Counted from the first letter of the stretch, positions 1 through 10,954 are shown. The stretch: DNA of 64,000 nucleotides from PGZG01 sp046292765 (GCA_046292765.1 JBKBQA010000001.1:759094-823093); one strand, 5' to 3'. Numbers and translations are program-made. The notes: generated by a model from the sequence alone, not told the origin.

Positions 1-1250
1 CGCTCGGCAATCCGCACATCAGTACCTGGCAAAATATGACCCACGGTGCCGATGCGTTGCTGGTTCGAGGTGTTGATTGAAATCACCCCGGTGCTTTCGG
101 TCATGCCGTAGCCTTCGTAGAGCGGCACGCCGATGGCGTGGAACCAGCGAATCAGGTCCGGAGATATTGGCGCGGCACCGGTGGTGGCACGGCGAATGCG
201 GCCCATGCCGATCATGTTGCGCAGGTTGCGCAGCACCAGCAGGTCCCAGAGACGGTAGCGCAGGCGTTGTGCCAGAGAGGGGGCGGCCGTGTTGTGGATG
301 GCGTTTCCCGATGCCACTGCCTGATCAAATGCCCAGCGCCCGAACCCGGTGGCGTCGGTGCGCATGTTCATCAGGCTGCTGTAGATTTTCTCCCACAGTC
401 GCGGCACGGCGGTGAAGGTGTGCGGTGAGACTTCACGCAGGTTGTCGAAGACGGTTTCCGGGCTTTCGGCAAAGTTCACTGTGCAGCCCTTGTAGGTGGG
501 CATTTCCACCGAGACCAGACGCTCCAGAATATGACACAGCGGCAGGAAGCAGAGCTGCTCGTCACTGTCGAATGCCTCCAGCATATTTTCGCCGGCCTTG
601 AGCTGGAACAGGATATTGCGGTGGCTGATCATGGCGCCCTTGGGCGCACCGGTAGTGCCGGAGGTGTAGATCAGCATGCGGATTTCATCTGGCTGGCTCG
701 CCGCGATGCTGGCGGCGTAGCGCTCTTCCGCGTCGGCGATGGACTCACCGAGAGCGATCAGTTCATCGAAAAACATCACCATCGGATCGCTGAAGTTGCG
801 TAGCCCCTTGCGATCGTAAACGATGACTTTTTTCAATGTTGGCACCTGATCGCGTATGGTCAGGTACTTGTCCAGCTGCTCATCATTCTCGACAAAAAGG
901 AAGGCCGAGCCACTGTCATTGATCAGGTAGGCAAGCTGTTCGGCGCTATCGGTGGTGTAGACACCGTTGCTGATGCCGCCGGCGCCGACGATGCCCATGT
1001 CGCAGTACAGCCATTCCTTGTTGTCTTCGCTGAGGATCGATACCGGTTGGCCCCGTTGCAGGCCGAGCTGCATCAAAGCAACGCCAATGGCGCGGGCGCT
1101 GTGATAATAGTCCTGCCAGCTAAAACTCTGCCAGATACCCAGATCCTTTTCCCGGTGGGCGATGCGATCGCCGCGCTCCAGGCACTTCTTGCGCCAGAGC
1201 TTGACGACGGTATCGCAGCCTTCGATATGCATTGCGGTCTCGTTCATCAT
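1..1250 (-). CDS. long-chain fatty acid--CoA ligase (AMP-forming), 3' end beyond window
   Basis: ANL-superfamily enzyme that activates a carboxylic acid to acyl-AMP and then to acyl-CoA. About 416 residues are visible, read from 1250 down to the window edge, and the C-terminal subdomain is missing. The phosphate-binding loop YTSGTTGAPKGA lies at about residues 194-205 and the adenylate motif EGYGMTES near residue 380. The start ATG at 1250 overlaps the livF stop as TGATG, so it is translationally coupled to the transporter genes. The overall pattern resembles FadD15-like long-chain ligases. Coupling to a Liv-type importer suggests that the imported acid is activated on arrival. The family call is firm, the substrate unknown. 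Confidence 0.9.
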   Translation of the reverse strand, partial: MMNETAMHIEGCDTVVKLWRKKCLERGDRIAHREKDLGIWQSFSWQDYYHSARAIGVALMQLGLQRGQPVSILSEDNKEWLYCDMGIVGAGGISNGVYTTDSAEQLAYLINDSGSAFLFVENDEQLDKYLTIRDQVPTLKKVIVYDRKGLRNFSDPMVMFFDELIALGESIADAEERYAASIAASQPDEIRMLIYTSGTTGAPKGAMISHRNILFQLKAGENMLEAFDSDEQLCFLPLCHILERLVSVEMPTYKGCTVNFAESPETVFDNLREVSPHTFTAVPRLWEKIYSSLMNMRTDATGFGRWAFDQAVASGNAIHNTAAPSLAQRLRYRLWDLLVLRNLRNMIGMGRIRRATTGAAPISPDLIRWFHAIGVPLYEGYGMTESTGVISINTSNQQRIGTVGHILPGTDVRIAE

Positions 1251-2044
1251 CAGCGCCAGGTCTTCTTGCGTTTCCAGCGTTTGTCGGCCCGCGCGTCGCT
1301 ATCCGGGTCAGCAGACTGGCCAAGATAGAACTCGCGGATGTCATCAGAGTTGAGCAGCTTTTCCGCCGAGCCGGCCATCACGATCCGGCCGGTTTCCAGC
1401 ACATAGCCATAGTCGGCCGTCTTCAGGGCAACATGGGCGTTCTGTTCAACCAGCAAAATGGTGACGCCCTGCTCCTGATTCAGACGGCGAACAATGGTAA
1501 AAATTTCCTGCACAAGCAGCGGCGACAGCCCCAGCGAAGGTTCATCCAGCAGCATCAGCGAAGGGCGTGACATCAGGCCGCGGCCAATGGCCAGCATCTG
1601 CTGCTGACCGCCGGACATGGTGCCGGCAGTCTGCTGGCGACGTTCGCGCAGGATCGGAAAGTACTCATAGACCATCTCGATATCGCGGCCGATCTCCGCC
1701 CGATCGCGACGGGTGTAGGCGCCCATCATCAGGTTCTCGGCGACGCTCAGAAACGGAAATACCTCGCGGCCTTCGGGCACATGAGCAATGCCGCGCTTGA
1801 CCAGCACATCCGGCTCCAGCCCATCAATACGCTGGCCGCGAAACTGGATATTGCCCTTGTGCGGAGTCAGCGCCCCGGACACGGTTTTCATCAGCGTGGT
1901 TTTGCCGGCACCGTTGGCGCCAAGAATAGTGACGATGCTGCCTTCCGGCACCTCGATGGAGACCCCGCGCAACGCCATCACAGGACCGTAAAAGGTTTCC
2001 AGATTGCGGACATCCAGCAGCGCGCTCATGGCTCTTACCGTCAT
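1250..2044 (-). CDS. livF: Liv-type ABC importer, ATPase subunit LivF
   Basis: Second ATP-binding subunit of a hydrophobic amino acid/amide family importer, acting at the inner membrane face. It shows Walker A (GANGAGKTTLMK), the signature MSGGQQQML and Walker B LMLLDEPSLG in the usual order; 264 residues, slightly longer than typical LivF. The ATG at 2044 follows a GGAGG with good spacing and overlaps the livG stop as ATGA. A second ATG at 2029 would give a more usual N-terminus. It lies between livG and the acyl-CoA ligase gene. Substrates in this family range from branched amino acids to amides, urea and aromatic acids, so leucine uptake should not be assumed. Confidence 0.92.
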   Translation of the reverse strand: MTVRAMSALLDVRNLETFYGPVMALRGVSIEVPEGSIVTILGANGAGKTTLMKTVSGALTPHKGNIQFRGQRIDGLEPDVLVKRGIAHVPEGREVFPFLSVAENLMMGAYTRRDRAEIGRDIEMVYEYFPILRERRQQTAGTMSGGQQQMLAIGRGLMSRPSLMLLDEPSLGLSPLLVQEIFTIVRRLNQEQGVTILLVEQNAHVALKTADYGYVLETGRIVMAGSAEKLLNSDDIREFYLGQSADPDSDARADKRWKRKKTWR

Positions 2045-2811
2045 GACACGGCCTCCGTGCCCAGATAGGCTTCGATCACTTTCGGGTGGGCCTGCACTTC
2101 GGCGGCTGTGCCGAGCGCCAGCGGCTTGCCTTCCGCCACCGCCAGCACTCGATCAGAAACCCGTGACACGAGGCTCATGTCGTGTTCCACCATCAGCACA
2201 CTCAGGCCCAGATCTTTCTGCATGTCCTCGATCCACCAGGCCATGTTCAGGGTTTCTTCCACGCTCAGACCGGAAGCCGGTTCATCAAGCAGAATCAGGC
2301 GCGGCTCGGAGGCCAGCGCACGGGCAATTTCCACCACCTTGCGCACGCCATAGGGCAGGCCGGCAATCAGTTTGTCGCGGTAGGCAGCCAGTTCGAGAAA
2401 ATCGATCACTTCCTCGACGATACGGCGGTGTTCGCGCTCACTGCGACGCACTTTCGGCAGGAACAACAAATCCTCCCACCAGTGGGTGCCGCGGCGCGAA
2501 TGACGACCAATTAGCAGGTTCTGCAACACGCTGGAGTGATCAAACAATTCGATATTCTGGAAGGTGCGGGCGATGCCCAGCTTCGCCACATCGTGTGCCG
2601 GGCGATGGGTAATGTCCTGGCCATCAAAAATAATGCGCCCGCTGCTGGCCTCATAGAGTCGGCTGATCAGGTTGAAGATGGTCGACTTGCCGGCGCCATT
2701 CGGGCCGACAATGGTAAACACTTCGCCCGCCTCAACACTGAAACTCACCCCATCGACGGCCTTGACGCCGCCGAAAGCAATCGACAGATTCTCGACCTGC
2801 AACAGGCTCAT
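2041..2811 (-). CDS. livG: Liv-type ABC importer, ATPase subunit LivG
   Basis: First ATP-binding subunit of the importer, 256 residues. Walker A is GPNGAGKSTIFN near residues 38-49 and Walker B is LILLDEPASGLS. In place of the LSGGQ signature it reads LPYGVRKVVEIARAL, a form common in LivG proteins. It overlaps livF downstream by 4 nt and livM upstream by 4 nt (ATGA), so the four transporter genes are tightly coupled. It pairs with LivF as the ATPase heterodimer. Confidence 0.93.
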   Translation of the reverse strand: MSLLQVENLSIAFGGVKAVDGVSFSVEAGEVFTIVGPNGAGKSTIFNLISRLYEASSGRIIFDGQDITHRPAHDVAKLGIARTFQNIELFDHSSVLQNLLIGRHSRRGTHWWEDLLFLPKVRRSEREHRRIVEEVIDFLELAAYRDKLIAGLPYGVRKVVEIARALASEPRLILLDEPASGLSVEETLNMAWWIEDMQKDLGLSVLMVEHDMSLVSRVSDRVLAVAEGKPLALGTAAEVQAHPKVIEAYLGTEAVS

Positions 2812-3905
2812 CGCATGCGCTCCGTTTTCAGGTAAGTACGCGAGCGGCGGAACATGCCTTTGCGATAGAGCGGGAACAGTTCCAGCCAGGTGCGCACTTT
2901 GATCCAGATGCCGTAAATACCTCGTGGCTCATAGATCACCATTAACAGAATGATCAGGGCAAACACGGCGGTATCCATACCCGGATACGAGGCGATGCCG
3001 ATGCCAAAGCTGTTGTTCAGCATGTCGCGGGTGATGGCAATCACTTGCGGCAGCATCACTACAACGATGGCACCAAAGAAAGCGCCATGTATGGAGCCAA
3101 GCCCGCCGATCACCACCTGCAGCAACAGCGTGATCGAGATCAGCACCAGAAAGCTTTCATAGTTCACGGCCTGCACCAGATGCGCATACATGGCGCCGGC
3201 CAGACCGGTAATGGCACAGGACAGAGCAAAGGCGAGGGTTTTGGTGCGCGCTACGTTGACGCCCAGTGCACGAGCCGATACTTCGCTGTCGCGCACGGCA
3301 AGAAACGAGCGTCCGGTAGGCGAGCGCAGCAGGTTTGCGTAAGCCAGTGTCACCACCACCAGCACGGCCAGACACAGATAATAAAAAATGGTCGGGTCGC
3401 CATAGCGGTCTGCCTGTAAACCAAACAGCTCGATGGTTGGTGCAAACAGGCCGGATACACCGCCGGTAATCGGCGCCGCCATGATCGCCACATCCTCGAT
3501 AATGATGCTCAGCGCCAGTGTGGCAATGGCCAGATAGATGCCGCTCATGCGCAGAATCGGCCGGGCAATGATGGCGCCGATGATCCCGGACGCCAGCGCA
3601 CTGGCGAGCAAAGCGGGAAAGAAATTCCAGCCACGCAGCATCAGCGCCAGATTGGTAAAGGCACCGATCGCCATAAAGGCGGCATGGCCGAGGCTGACCT
3701 GGCCGGTGTGGCCGGCAATCAGCATCAGGCCGAGGCCAGCCAGTGCCCATATCAACACCGAGGTGAGTTCGCCCAGATAGTAGCTGCCGAGCAACCAGGG
3801 GGCGACAACAGCAGCAACCAGCAGCAGGCCATACTGGATAAGGTGCCGCCGATCTTCGAACAGGTTGATATCGTCGTCGTAACTGCTTTTGAACCGGACT
3901 CGCAT
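2808..3905 (-). CDS. livM: Liv-type ABC importer, permease LivM
   Basis: Inner-membrane permease of 365 residues with about nine hydrophobic segments after a charged cytoplasmic start (residues 1-25). The family stretches GHTGQVSLGHAAFMAIGAF near residue 65 and VVIGGLGSIHGAFFGAI near residue 265 are characteristic. It sits 3 nt downstream of livH and overlaps livG by 4 nt. It forms the membrane channel with LivH. Confidence 0.92.
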   Translation of the reverse strand: MRVRFKSSYDDDINLFEDRRHLIQYGLLLVAAVVAPWLLGSYYLGELTSVLIWALAGLGLMLIAGHTGQVSLGHAAFMAIGAFTNLALMLRGWNFFPALLASALASGIIGAIIARPILRMSGIYLAIATLALSIIIEDVAIMAAPITGGVSGLFAPTIELFGLQADRYGDPTIFYYLCLAVLVVVTLAYANLLRSPTGRSFLAVRDSEVSARALGVNVARTKTLAFALSCAITGLAGAMYAHLVQAVNYESFLVLISITLLLQVVIGGLGSIHGAFFGAIVVVMLPQVIAITRDMLNNSFGIGIASYPGMDTAVFALIILLMVIYEPRGIYGIWIKVRTWLELFPLYRKGMFRRSRTYLKTERMR

Positions 3906-3908
3906 CAG

Positions 3909-4787
3909 TTACACCTTCTTCTGGCTGATTTGGGCGAACAATCCGCCGGGACGCAGGATCAGGACCAACAACATCAGCACGTAGGGGGCAATCTGGCTCG
4001 ACCCTGCCGGCAGGTAGCGAGCAGCAAACGGCTCGACAATGCCCACCAGCAGGCCGCCAGCTAGCGCGCCGGGCAGCGAGCCAAGGCCGCCGATCACCGC
4101 TGCGGCAAAGGCCTTGATGCCGAACAGCAGGCCCACCGACGGCTCCACTGCACCCTTGGCGGCAAACAGTACCCCAGCGATGGCAGCGACTACTCCGGAC
4201 AGGGCCCAGACAATCGAGTTGACCCGCTTAACCGGGATACCCATGTAGTAGGCCGCCATCTGATTCTGGCTGCTGGCCTGCATGGCGACGCCAAGGCGGG
4301 TGTGGGCAAAAAAGAAATACAAGGTAGTGGTCAGCGCCACCGTGGCGAGGATGATCACCGCGTCGACCACCGGCACAATCAAGCTGCCAAGCTGAAGCGT
4401 CTTGCCGACGAAGGGAGTTTGCAGTGACACCGGATCGTGTCCCCAGATGGCGCCGGCGGCAAAGCGGATCAGAAAGCCCAGAGCGATAGTGAGAATCACC
4501 ATGGCGAACTGTGGCTGGCCGAAGATGCCGCGCAGCACAAAACGATCCAGCAGGTAACCGAATGCCCCCATCACCAGTGCGGCTAATGTCAGGCCGAGCA
4601 GAAAGGGCAGATCAGCATTGCCGGTGTTGATAAAGGCAATGCCGAGAAAGGCGCCCAGCATGAGCATGTCGCCCTGGGCAAAATTAACCGCTTCGGAGGC
4701 TTTGTAAATCAGTACAAAACCCAATGCCAGCAGGCCGTAAATACAACCATTGGCAATCCCGCTGACCAGCAGCTGGAGAATATCCAT
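3909..4787 (-). CDS. livH: Liv-type ABC importer, permease LivH
   Basis: Inner-membrane permease of 292 residues, normal for LivH. It has the motifs GLLALGFVLIYKASEAVNFAQGD near residues 19-41 and AAVIGGLGSLPGALAGG near residue 229. It is first of the transporter genes, preceded by AGGAG at 4798-4802. No periplasmic binding-protein gene precedes it: the 124 nt upstream lead directly to the end of sufE, so the binding protein must be elsewhere, perhaps beyond the left edge after the ligase gene. Confidence 0.93.
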   Translation of the reverse strand: MDILQLLVSGIANGCIYGLLALGFVLIYKASEAVNFAQGDMLMLGAFLGIAFINTGNADLPFLLGLTLAALVMGAFGYLLDRFVLRGIFGQPQFAMVILTIALGFLIRFAAGAIWGHDPVSLQTPFVGKTLQLGSLIVPVVDAVIILATVALTTTLYFFFAHTRLGVAMQASSQNQMAAYYMGIPVKRVNSIVWALSGVVAAIAGVLFAAKGAVEPSVGLLFGIKAFAAAVIGGLGSLPGALAGGLLVGIVEPFAARYLPAGSSQIAPYVLMLLVLILRPGGLFAQISQKKV

Positions 4788-4911
4788 CAGTCCCTTCTCC
4801 TGAGGGCTACATCGAACCTTCGGAAGAGTAGCGGATGGAGGAGGAGGGGGCCAGTACCGAAAAGGTAACGGTTTCCCGACCCGTCAACAGCGGGTGAAGA
4901 GAGCGGCAGGG

Positions 4912-5358
4912 TCAGGCGAGACGCCCGGCCTCATCGCGGATCCGCGCCACCATGGCCTGCACGCCATTGCCCCGGGTCGGGCTCAGATGCTTGAGCAGAT
5001 CAAGCTTGCCGAAATAGTCCTGCATGTCGTAGTCGAGAATCTGCTGCGGCGATTTGCGGTTGAGTGCTGCCAGCACCAGAGCGGCCAGGCCACGCACGAT
5101 CAGGGCGTCGCTGTCGACCGCGAGGTAGAGCCGGTTTTCCTGCGGCTGATACTGGTGCGCCAGCCACACCTGACTTTGGCAGCCACGGACAAAGCGATCC
5201 TCGGTTTTCAGCGTGTCCGGCAGGGGCGGCAGGGATTTGCCGAGGTCGATGATGTAGCGATAGCGCTCTTCCCAGTCGTCGAGGAAGCCGATGCTATCAA
5301 GAACTTCCTCTGCCGTGATGCTACTGCCAAACGGGGAGTCGTTGTAAAAGGCATCCAT
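4912..5358 (-). CDS. sufE: cysteine desulfuration protein SufE
   Basis: Accepts persulfide sulfur from SufS and passes it to the SufBCD scaffold. 148 residues, normal for the family. The acceptor cysteine is C60 in the motif FVRGCQSQVW. It is the last gene of the suf operon; its ATG at 5358 overlaps the sufT stop by one base (TAATG). The 124 nt after it contain a weak five-pair hairpin (arms ACCCG/CGGGT at about 4879-4895), too weak to call a terminator. Confidence 0.95.
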   Translation of the reverse strand: MDAFYNDSPFGSSITAEEVLDSIGFLDDWEERYRYIIDLGKSLPPLPDTLKTEDRFVRGCQSQVWLAHQYQPQENRLYLAVDSDALIVRGLAALVLAALNRKSPQQILDYDMQDYFGKLDLLKHLSPTRGNGVQAMVARIRDEAGRLA

Positions 5359-5900
5359 TAGAACAATCCGAGTTCAAGTTGCGCTTCTTCAGTCATCATG
5401 TCGCGACTCCAGGGCGGATCGAACACCAATTCGACCTCGACCTGGTCCACATTCGGAACCCGGCCCAGGCGGTATTCCACATCACCGATCAGCACCGGGC
5501 CCATGCCGCAGGTCGGGGCGGTCAGGGTCATGCGCACCTGCACCACATTCCGGTTCTCGCGGCGGATCACATCACAGCCGTAAACCAGTCCGAGATCGAC
5601 GATATTGACCGGGATTTCCGGGTCAAAAATGGTGTGCAGGGCCCGATTAACATCGTCATCCCGGACACGGCCGTCAGCTTCAGGAAGGTCGAAGTGGAGT
5701 TCCAGTGGTTGCATGCCGATAGCATCGCCATCGGTGCCATCAATGCGCGCCATATTGCCGTTGACGGTGACGGTCCAGGTGCCACCCAGCGCTTGCTTGA
5801 TATTCACAAAGGTATTCTTGTGAATGGTGATGGGCGTCCCCGACGGCACCAGTCGGGCAGACACATCACGATGGGTAACGACAGTGCGTTGCTCGCTCAT
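5358..5900 (-). CDS. sufT: Fe-S assembly auxiliary protein SufT (MIP18/DUF59 family)
   Basis: SufT-type maturation factor thought to help Fe-S cluster maturation or delivery under high demand. 180 residues: an N-terminal extension of about 85 residues typical of long SufT proteins, then a DUF59 domain with DPEIPVNIVDLGLVYG near residues 100-115 and the conserved Cys in TAPTCGMGP. I take the ATG at 5900 (MSEQRTVV) as the start because it overlaps the upstream stop as ATGA; the open frame continues further upstream but only inside the preceding gene. Confidence 0.88.
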   Translation of the reverse strand: MSEQRTVVTHRDVSARLVPSGTPITIHKNTFVNIKQALGGTWTVTVNGNMARIDGTDGDAIGMQPLELHFDLPEADGRVRDDDVNRALHTIFDPEIPVNIVDLGLVYGCDVIRRENRNVVQVRMTLTAPTCGMGPVLIGDVEYRLGRVPNVDQVEVELVFDPPWSRDMMTEEAQLELGLF

Positions 5901-6256
5901 GCTTTGACCGTGAAGCTTTCGCCGCAGCCGCACTCACCGGTGGCGTTCGGGTTGCGAAACTTGAAGAAGCTGTTGACGCCTTCGGTCACATAGTCGATTT
6001 CGGTGCCGTTAACGACGCTGACGCTGTCGCTGTCTATAAACAGGGTGACATCATCGGCGATGCGAATCTGTTTGTCCTCGGGCTTTTCGTCACGAACATA
6101 GTCGAGCACGTACATGTAGCCGGAGCAGCCTGATGGCTTGACCGCCAGCCGCAGGCCACGGGCCGCTTCACGACGGATTTCCCGGCGCGCCTGTTTCTCT
6201 GCGGTCGTCGTCATGCGGATGCTGACGTCGCCGGGCACATAGGTCTGTACACTCAT
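5897..6256 (-). CDS. sufA: A-type Fe-S carrier protein (SufA/IscA/ErpA family)
   Basis: HesB/IscA family carrier that transfers clusters from the SufBCD scaffold to target proteins. 119 residues with the three invariant cysteines at C44 (PSGCSGY), C109 and C111 (ECGCGESF). It sits 10 nt downstream of sufS and overlaps sufT by 4 nt. The name SufA is given from operon position; sequence alone does not separate SufA from IscA or ErpA. Confidence 0.9.
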   Translation of the reverse strand: MSVQTYVPGDVSIRMTTTAEKQARREIRREAARGLRLAVKPSGCSGYMYVLDYVRDEKPEDKQIRIADDVTLFIDSDSVSVVNGTEIDYVTEGVNSFFKFRNPNATGECGCGESFTVKA

Positions 6257-6266
6257 CTGGACGCCC

Positions 6267-7478
6267 CTACAGGAAGGTTTTCACTTTCTCGAGGGCGTTG
6301 AACAGCCGCTCGATGTCTGTTGTGTCATTGTAGATCGAAAATGATGCCCTGACCGTACCGGGAATGCCGAGGCGGCTCATCAGCGGCATGGTGCAGTGAT
6401 GACCGGTACGTACCGCTACTCCTTGCTGGTCCAGCAACTGGCCGACATCGTGCGGGTGGGCGCCGTCGAGCAGGAAAGACATCACCGCCACCTTGCCCGG
6501 CGCGGTGCCGATCAGGCGCAGGCCATCGAAGGCTTCGGCCCGACTGGTGGCTTCTTCCAGCAGGGCCGCTTCGTGGGCGGCCAGCTTGCTGCGGTTCTGG
6601 GCTGCAAGCCATTGCACGGCCGCGCCCAGCCCGATGGCGCCGGCGATGTTGGGGGTGCCCGCCTCGTACTTGTAGGGCAGCCGGTTCCAGGTGCTGCGTT
6701 CAAAGCTCACCGTCTCGATCATTTCGCCGCCCCCGAGCCAGGGTGGCATCGCTTCGAGTAATTCACGGCGACCATACAGCACGCCAATGCCGGTGGGGCC
6801 GAACAGCTTGTGCCCGGAGAACACATAGAAATCGCAATCCAGCGCTCGCACATCGACCGGGAAATGGGATACCGCCTGAGCGCCATCAATCAGGGTGGCG
6901 GCGCCCACCGCCTGCGCCTCGCGGATCATTTCTGCGACCGGATTGACGGTGCCGAGCGCGTTGGAGACATGCGTGATTGCCACCATGCGGGTGCGTTCGC
7001 TGAGCAGGGCACGATAGGCATCGATGTCCAGACTGCCGTCAGCGTGCATCGGGATCACCTTGAGGGTAGCCCCACTGCGCTCGCAGGCCATCTGCCAGGG
7101 CACGATGTTGGAGTGGTGTTCCAGGGTCGAAATGATGATTTCATCACCGGCCCGGAAACGGGCGCCAAAGCAGGTCGCCACCATATTGATGCTCTCGGTG
7201 GTGCCACGGGTCCAGATGATCTCTTCACGGGTCGCATTGAGAAAATCAGCCACGGTCTGGCGAGCATTTTCAAACCGGTTGGTGGCTTCATCACTCAGAT
7301 AGTGGGCGCCGCGATGAACATTGCTGTTGCATTGGCGGTAGTAGGCGTCAATCGCCTGCAATACCGCTTCCGGTTTTTGCGTGGTCGCACCGTTGTCGAG
7401 ATAGACCAGCGGCTTGCCGCGAACGCTCCGGGACAGGATCGGAAACTGGGCACGCAGTGCGGCGATGGCTGCGGTCAT
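6267..7478 (-). CDS. sufS: cysteine desulfurase SufS
   Basis: Type II PLP-dependent desulfurase that converts cysteine to alanine and a protein persulfide, feeding SufE. 403 residues from the ATG at 7478, one base after the sufD stop. The PLP lysine is K224 in SGHKLFGPTG and the catalytic cysteine is C362 in RTGHHCTMP, close to E. coli SufS numbering (K226, C364). The open frame extends upstream, but MTAAIAALR is the normal family N-terminus. Confidence 0.95.
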   Translation of the reverse strand: MTAAIAALRAQFPILSRSVRGKPLVYLDNGATTQKPEAVLQAIDAYYRQCNSNVHRGAHYLSDEATNRFENARQTVADFLNATREEIIWTRGTTESINMVATCFGARFRAGDEIIISTLEHHSNIVPWQMACERSGATLKVIPMHADGSLDIDAYRALLSERTRMVAITHVSNALGTVNPVAEMIREAQAVGAATLIDGAQAVSHFPVDVRALDCDFYVFSGHKLFGPTGIGVLYGRRELLEAMPPWLGGGEMIETVSFERSTWNRLPYKYEAGTPNIAGAIGLGAAVQWLAAQNRSKLAAHEAALLEEATSRAEAFDGLRLIGTAPGKVAVMSFLLDGAHPHDVGQLLDQQGVAVRTGHHCTMPLMSRLGIPGTVRASFSIYNDTTDIERLFNALEKVKTFL

Positions 7479-7479
7479 G

Positions 7480-8712
7480 TCAGAGCGCCTCGCCGAGCCA
7501 GCCCATGGCCCAGTCGCGAACGGAGTCATGGGCAATAGCCATCAGGGTTTCATTGACGAAGCCGGTACCGAGCATGCGCTTTGCCGTGGCCGCATCGACG
7601 CCGCGGGAGCGCAGATAGAAAAGCTGTCCGGCATCCATCTGGCCAATAGTAGTGCCATGGGCACACTTGACGTCGTCATTGTAGATTTCCAACTCTGGTT
7701 TGCTGTCGATCTCGGCATCATTGGACAACAGCATATTGTTGTTCGACAGCGAGGCATCGCTGCCTCTGGCATAAGGGTGGATATGAATGCGCCCATTAAA
7801 GACAGCACGGCCCTTCTCGCCGGCGATACCCTTGTACACCTGACCGGAGTGGCAGTGGGGCGCCATGTGCTCCACATTCAGGTGATTATCGATATGGCTG
7901 TGGTCACGGGCAATAAAAATGCCGCGCATGGCCAGCTCGGCGCCGCTTTCCAGCAGACGTACATGGACGTCGTTGCGGCGCAGTACATTGCCGCGCATCA
8001 GCTGACTCGAATCCACCCGGCTGTCACGCTGCTGGTCTATTTGCAGATTACCAATGTGCAATGTATCGGGGCTTTCGCTTTGTAGTCGATAGTGTGTCAG
8101 CTTGCTGTTGGCACCAGCCTTAATGTGCGTCAGGGCGTTGGCGAGAACAGGACCATCACCGAGATAATGTTCGATCAGGGTCAGCTCGCTGCCCTCCGCC
8201 AGCTCTACCTGCAGGCGATTGGCGGTATGGCAGGGGTGGCTGGCCTGATTGAAAAACACCACATGAACAGTGCTTTCGATGCGGGCATTGCGTTCGGTTT
8301 TCAGCAGCAACCCATTTTCCAGACTGGCACTGTTCAGCCAGCCGAACAGGGTGTCGGGTGCCTCATTAGCCGGCGTTGCCATGGAAAGTGGCAGGGCTTG
8401 AAGGCCAGAGGGCAGGTTGGGCAAGGTGTCGGGCAGCCTGCCGTTGCTGATCACGATCAACAGATCAGCCAGTGCCGGAATCACCGGAGCGCTGTTGGTT
8501 TCTGCTGCTGCGGTTGTCAGCTGGCCTGCATCGAGGGCCGCCAGACTGGTGTACTTCCACGCTTCATGACGTTTTTCCGGAAACGGCAGCTGCTGTACCT
8601 GCTGGCGACCACGCTTGCGCAAGGACGCCAGTCCATCATCTCGCACGCTGGCACTGGCCAGTGCCAGTGCACCGCGTTTCAGCTGGTCGGCGAGCGGAGA
8701 GATGCTGCTCAT
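7480..8712 (-). CDS. sufD: Fe-S scaffold complex subunit SufD
   Basis: Partner of SufB and SufC in the cytoplasmic scaffold complex. 410 residues from the ATG at 8712, which overlaps the sufC stop by 4 nt. The C-terminal beta-helix region carries the family stretches NNHLNVEHMAPHCHS and KCAHGTTIGQMD, with the conserved His in the latter, and the segment ending in MLGTGFVNE. Order here is B-C-D-S, as in E. coli. Confidence 0.94.
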   Translation of the reverse strand: MSSISPLADQLKRGALALASASVRDDGLASLRKRGRQQVQQLPFPEKRHEAWKYTSLAALDAGQLTTAAAETNSAPVIPALADLLIVISNGRLPDTLPNLPSGLQALPLSMATPANEAPDTLFGWLNSASLENGLLLKTERNARIESTVHVVFFNQASHPCHTANRLQVELAEGSELTLIEHYLGDGPVLANALTHIKAGANSKLTHYRLQSESPDTLHIGNLQIDQQRDSRVDSSQLMRGNVLRRNDVHVRLLESGAELAMRGIFIARDHSHIDNHLNVEHMAPHCHSGQVYKGIAGEKGRAVFNGRIHIHPYARGSDASLSNNNMLLSNDAEIDSKPELEIYNDDVKCAHGTTIGQMDAGQLFYLRSRGVDAATAKRMLGTGFVNETLMAIAHDSVRDWAMGWLGEAL

Positions 8713-9464
8713 GCCGAGGCTTCCTCGCCGGTGAGCCAACCGTAGCCCTTCTGTTCCAGCTCCAGTGCCAGCTCCTTGCCGCCCGATTTGATAATGCGAC
8801 CGCCAGCCAGCACATGGACATGATCCGGTACGATGTAATCGAGCAGCCGCTGGTAATGGGTCACCATGACGATGGCACGCTCAGGGCTGCGCAACGCATT
8901 GACACCTTTCGCCACCACCTGCAGGGCATCGATATCGAGTCCGGAGTCGGTCTCGTCAAGCAGCGCCAGCTTCGGTTCGAGCAGCATCATCTGCATGATC
9001 TCATTGCGCTTTTTCTCGCCGCCGGAAAAGCCTTCGTTAACACCGCGCTTGAGAAACTGCTGATCCAGATTAACCTGCTGGCACGCCTCGCGGGCGCGGC
9101 GCAGCAGGGTCACGGCGTCCAGCGGTTCCTTGCCCTGGGCTGCGCGCACGGCTTCCAGTGACGCCTTGAGGAACTCCATGTTCGACACGCCGGGGATTTC
9201 CACCGGGTACTGGAAGGCAAGAAAAATCCCGGCGCGGGCGCGCTCCTCGGTGTTCATGTCGGCCAGTGACTGGCCCTCGAACAGCACCTCGCCGCCGGTG
9301 ATTTCGTACCCGTCGCGACCGGCCAGCACATTCGACAGGGTGCTCTTGCCAGAGCCGTTCGGGCCCATGATGGCGTGTACTTCACCCGGTTTGATGCTGA
9401 GTGACAGACCCTTGAGAATTTCCTGGCCGTCAACGGCAGCGTGCAGATCGCGAACTTCTAGCAT
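8709..9464 (-). CDS. sufC: Fe-S scaffold complex ATPase SufC
   Basis: ABC-type ATPase without membrane partners that drives conformational change of SufBD. 251 residues from the ATG at 9464 (MLEVRDLHA); an open frame extends 65 codons further upstream into the sufB-sufC gap and sufB end but is not coding in this frame. Walker A is GPNGSGKSTLSN, the signature EGFSGGEKKRNEI and Walker B KLALLDETDSGLD, all typical of SufC. Confidence 0.95.
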   Translation of the reverse strand: MLEVRDLHAAVDGQEILKGLSLSIKPGEVHAIMGPNGSGKSTLSNVLAGRDGYEITGGEVLFEGQSLADMNTEERARAGIFLAFQYPVEIPGVSNMEFLKASLEAVRAAQGKEPLDAVTLLRRAREACQQVNLDQQFLKRGVNEGFSGGEKKRNEIMQMMLLEPKLALLDETDSGLDIDALQVVAKGVNALRSPERAIVMVTHYQRLLDYIVPDHVHVLAGGRIIKSGGKELALELEQKGYGWLTGEEASA

Positions 9465-9511
9465 GTCAGATTCCTGAACAGTTAAGCGGCGGCGTGGTGC
9501 CGCCGGAAAAA

Positions 9512-10954
<1,443 letters not shown>

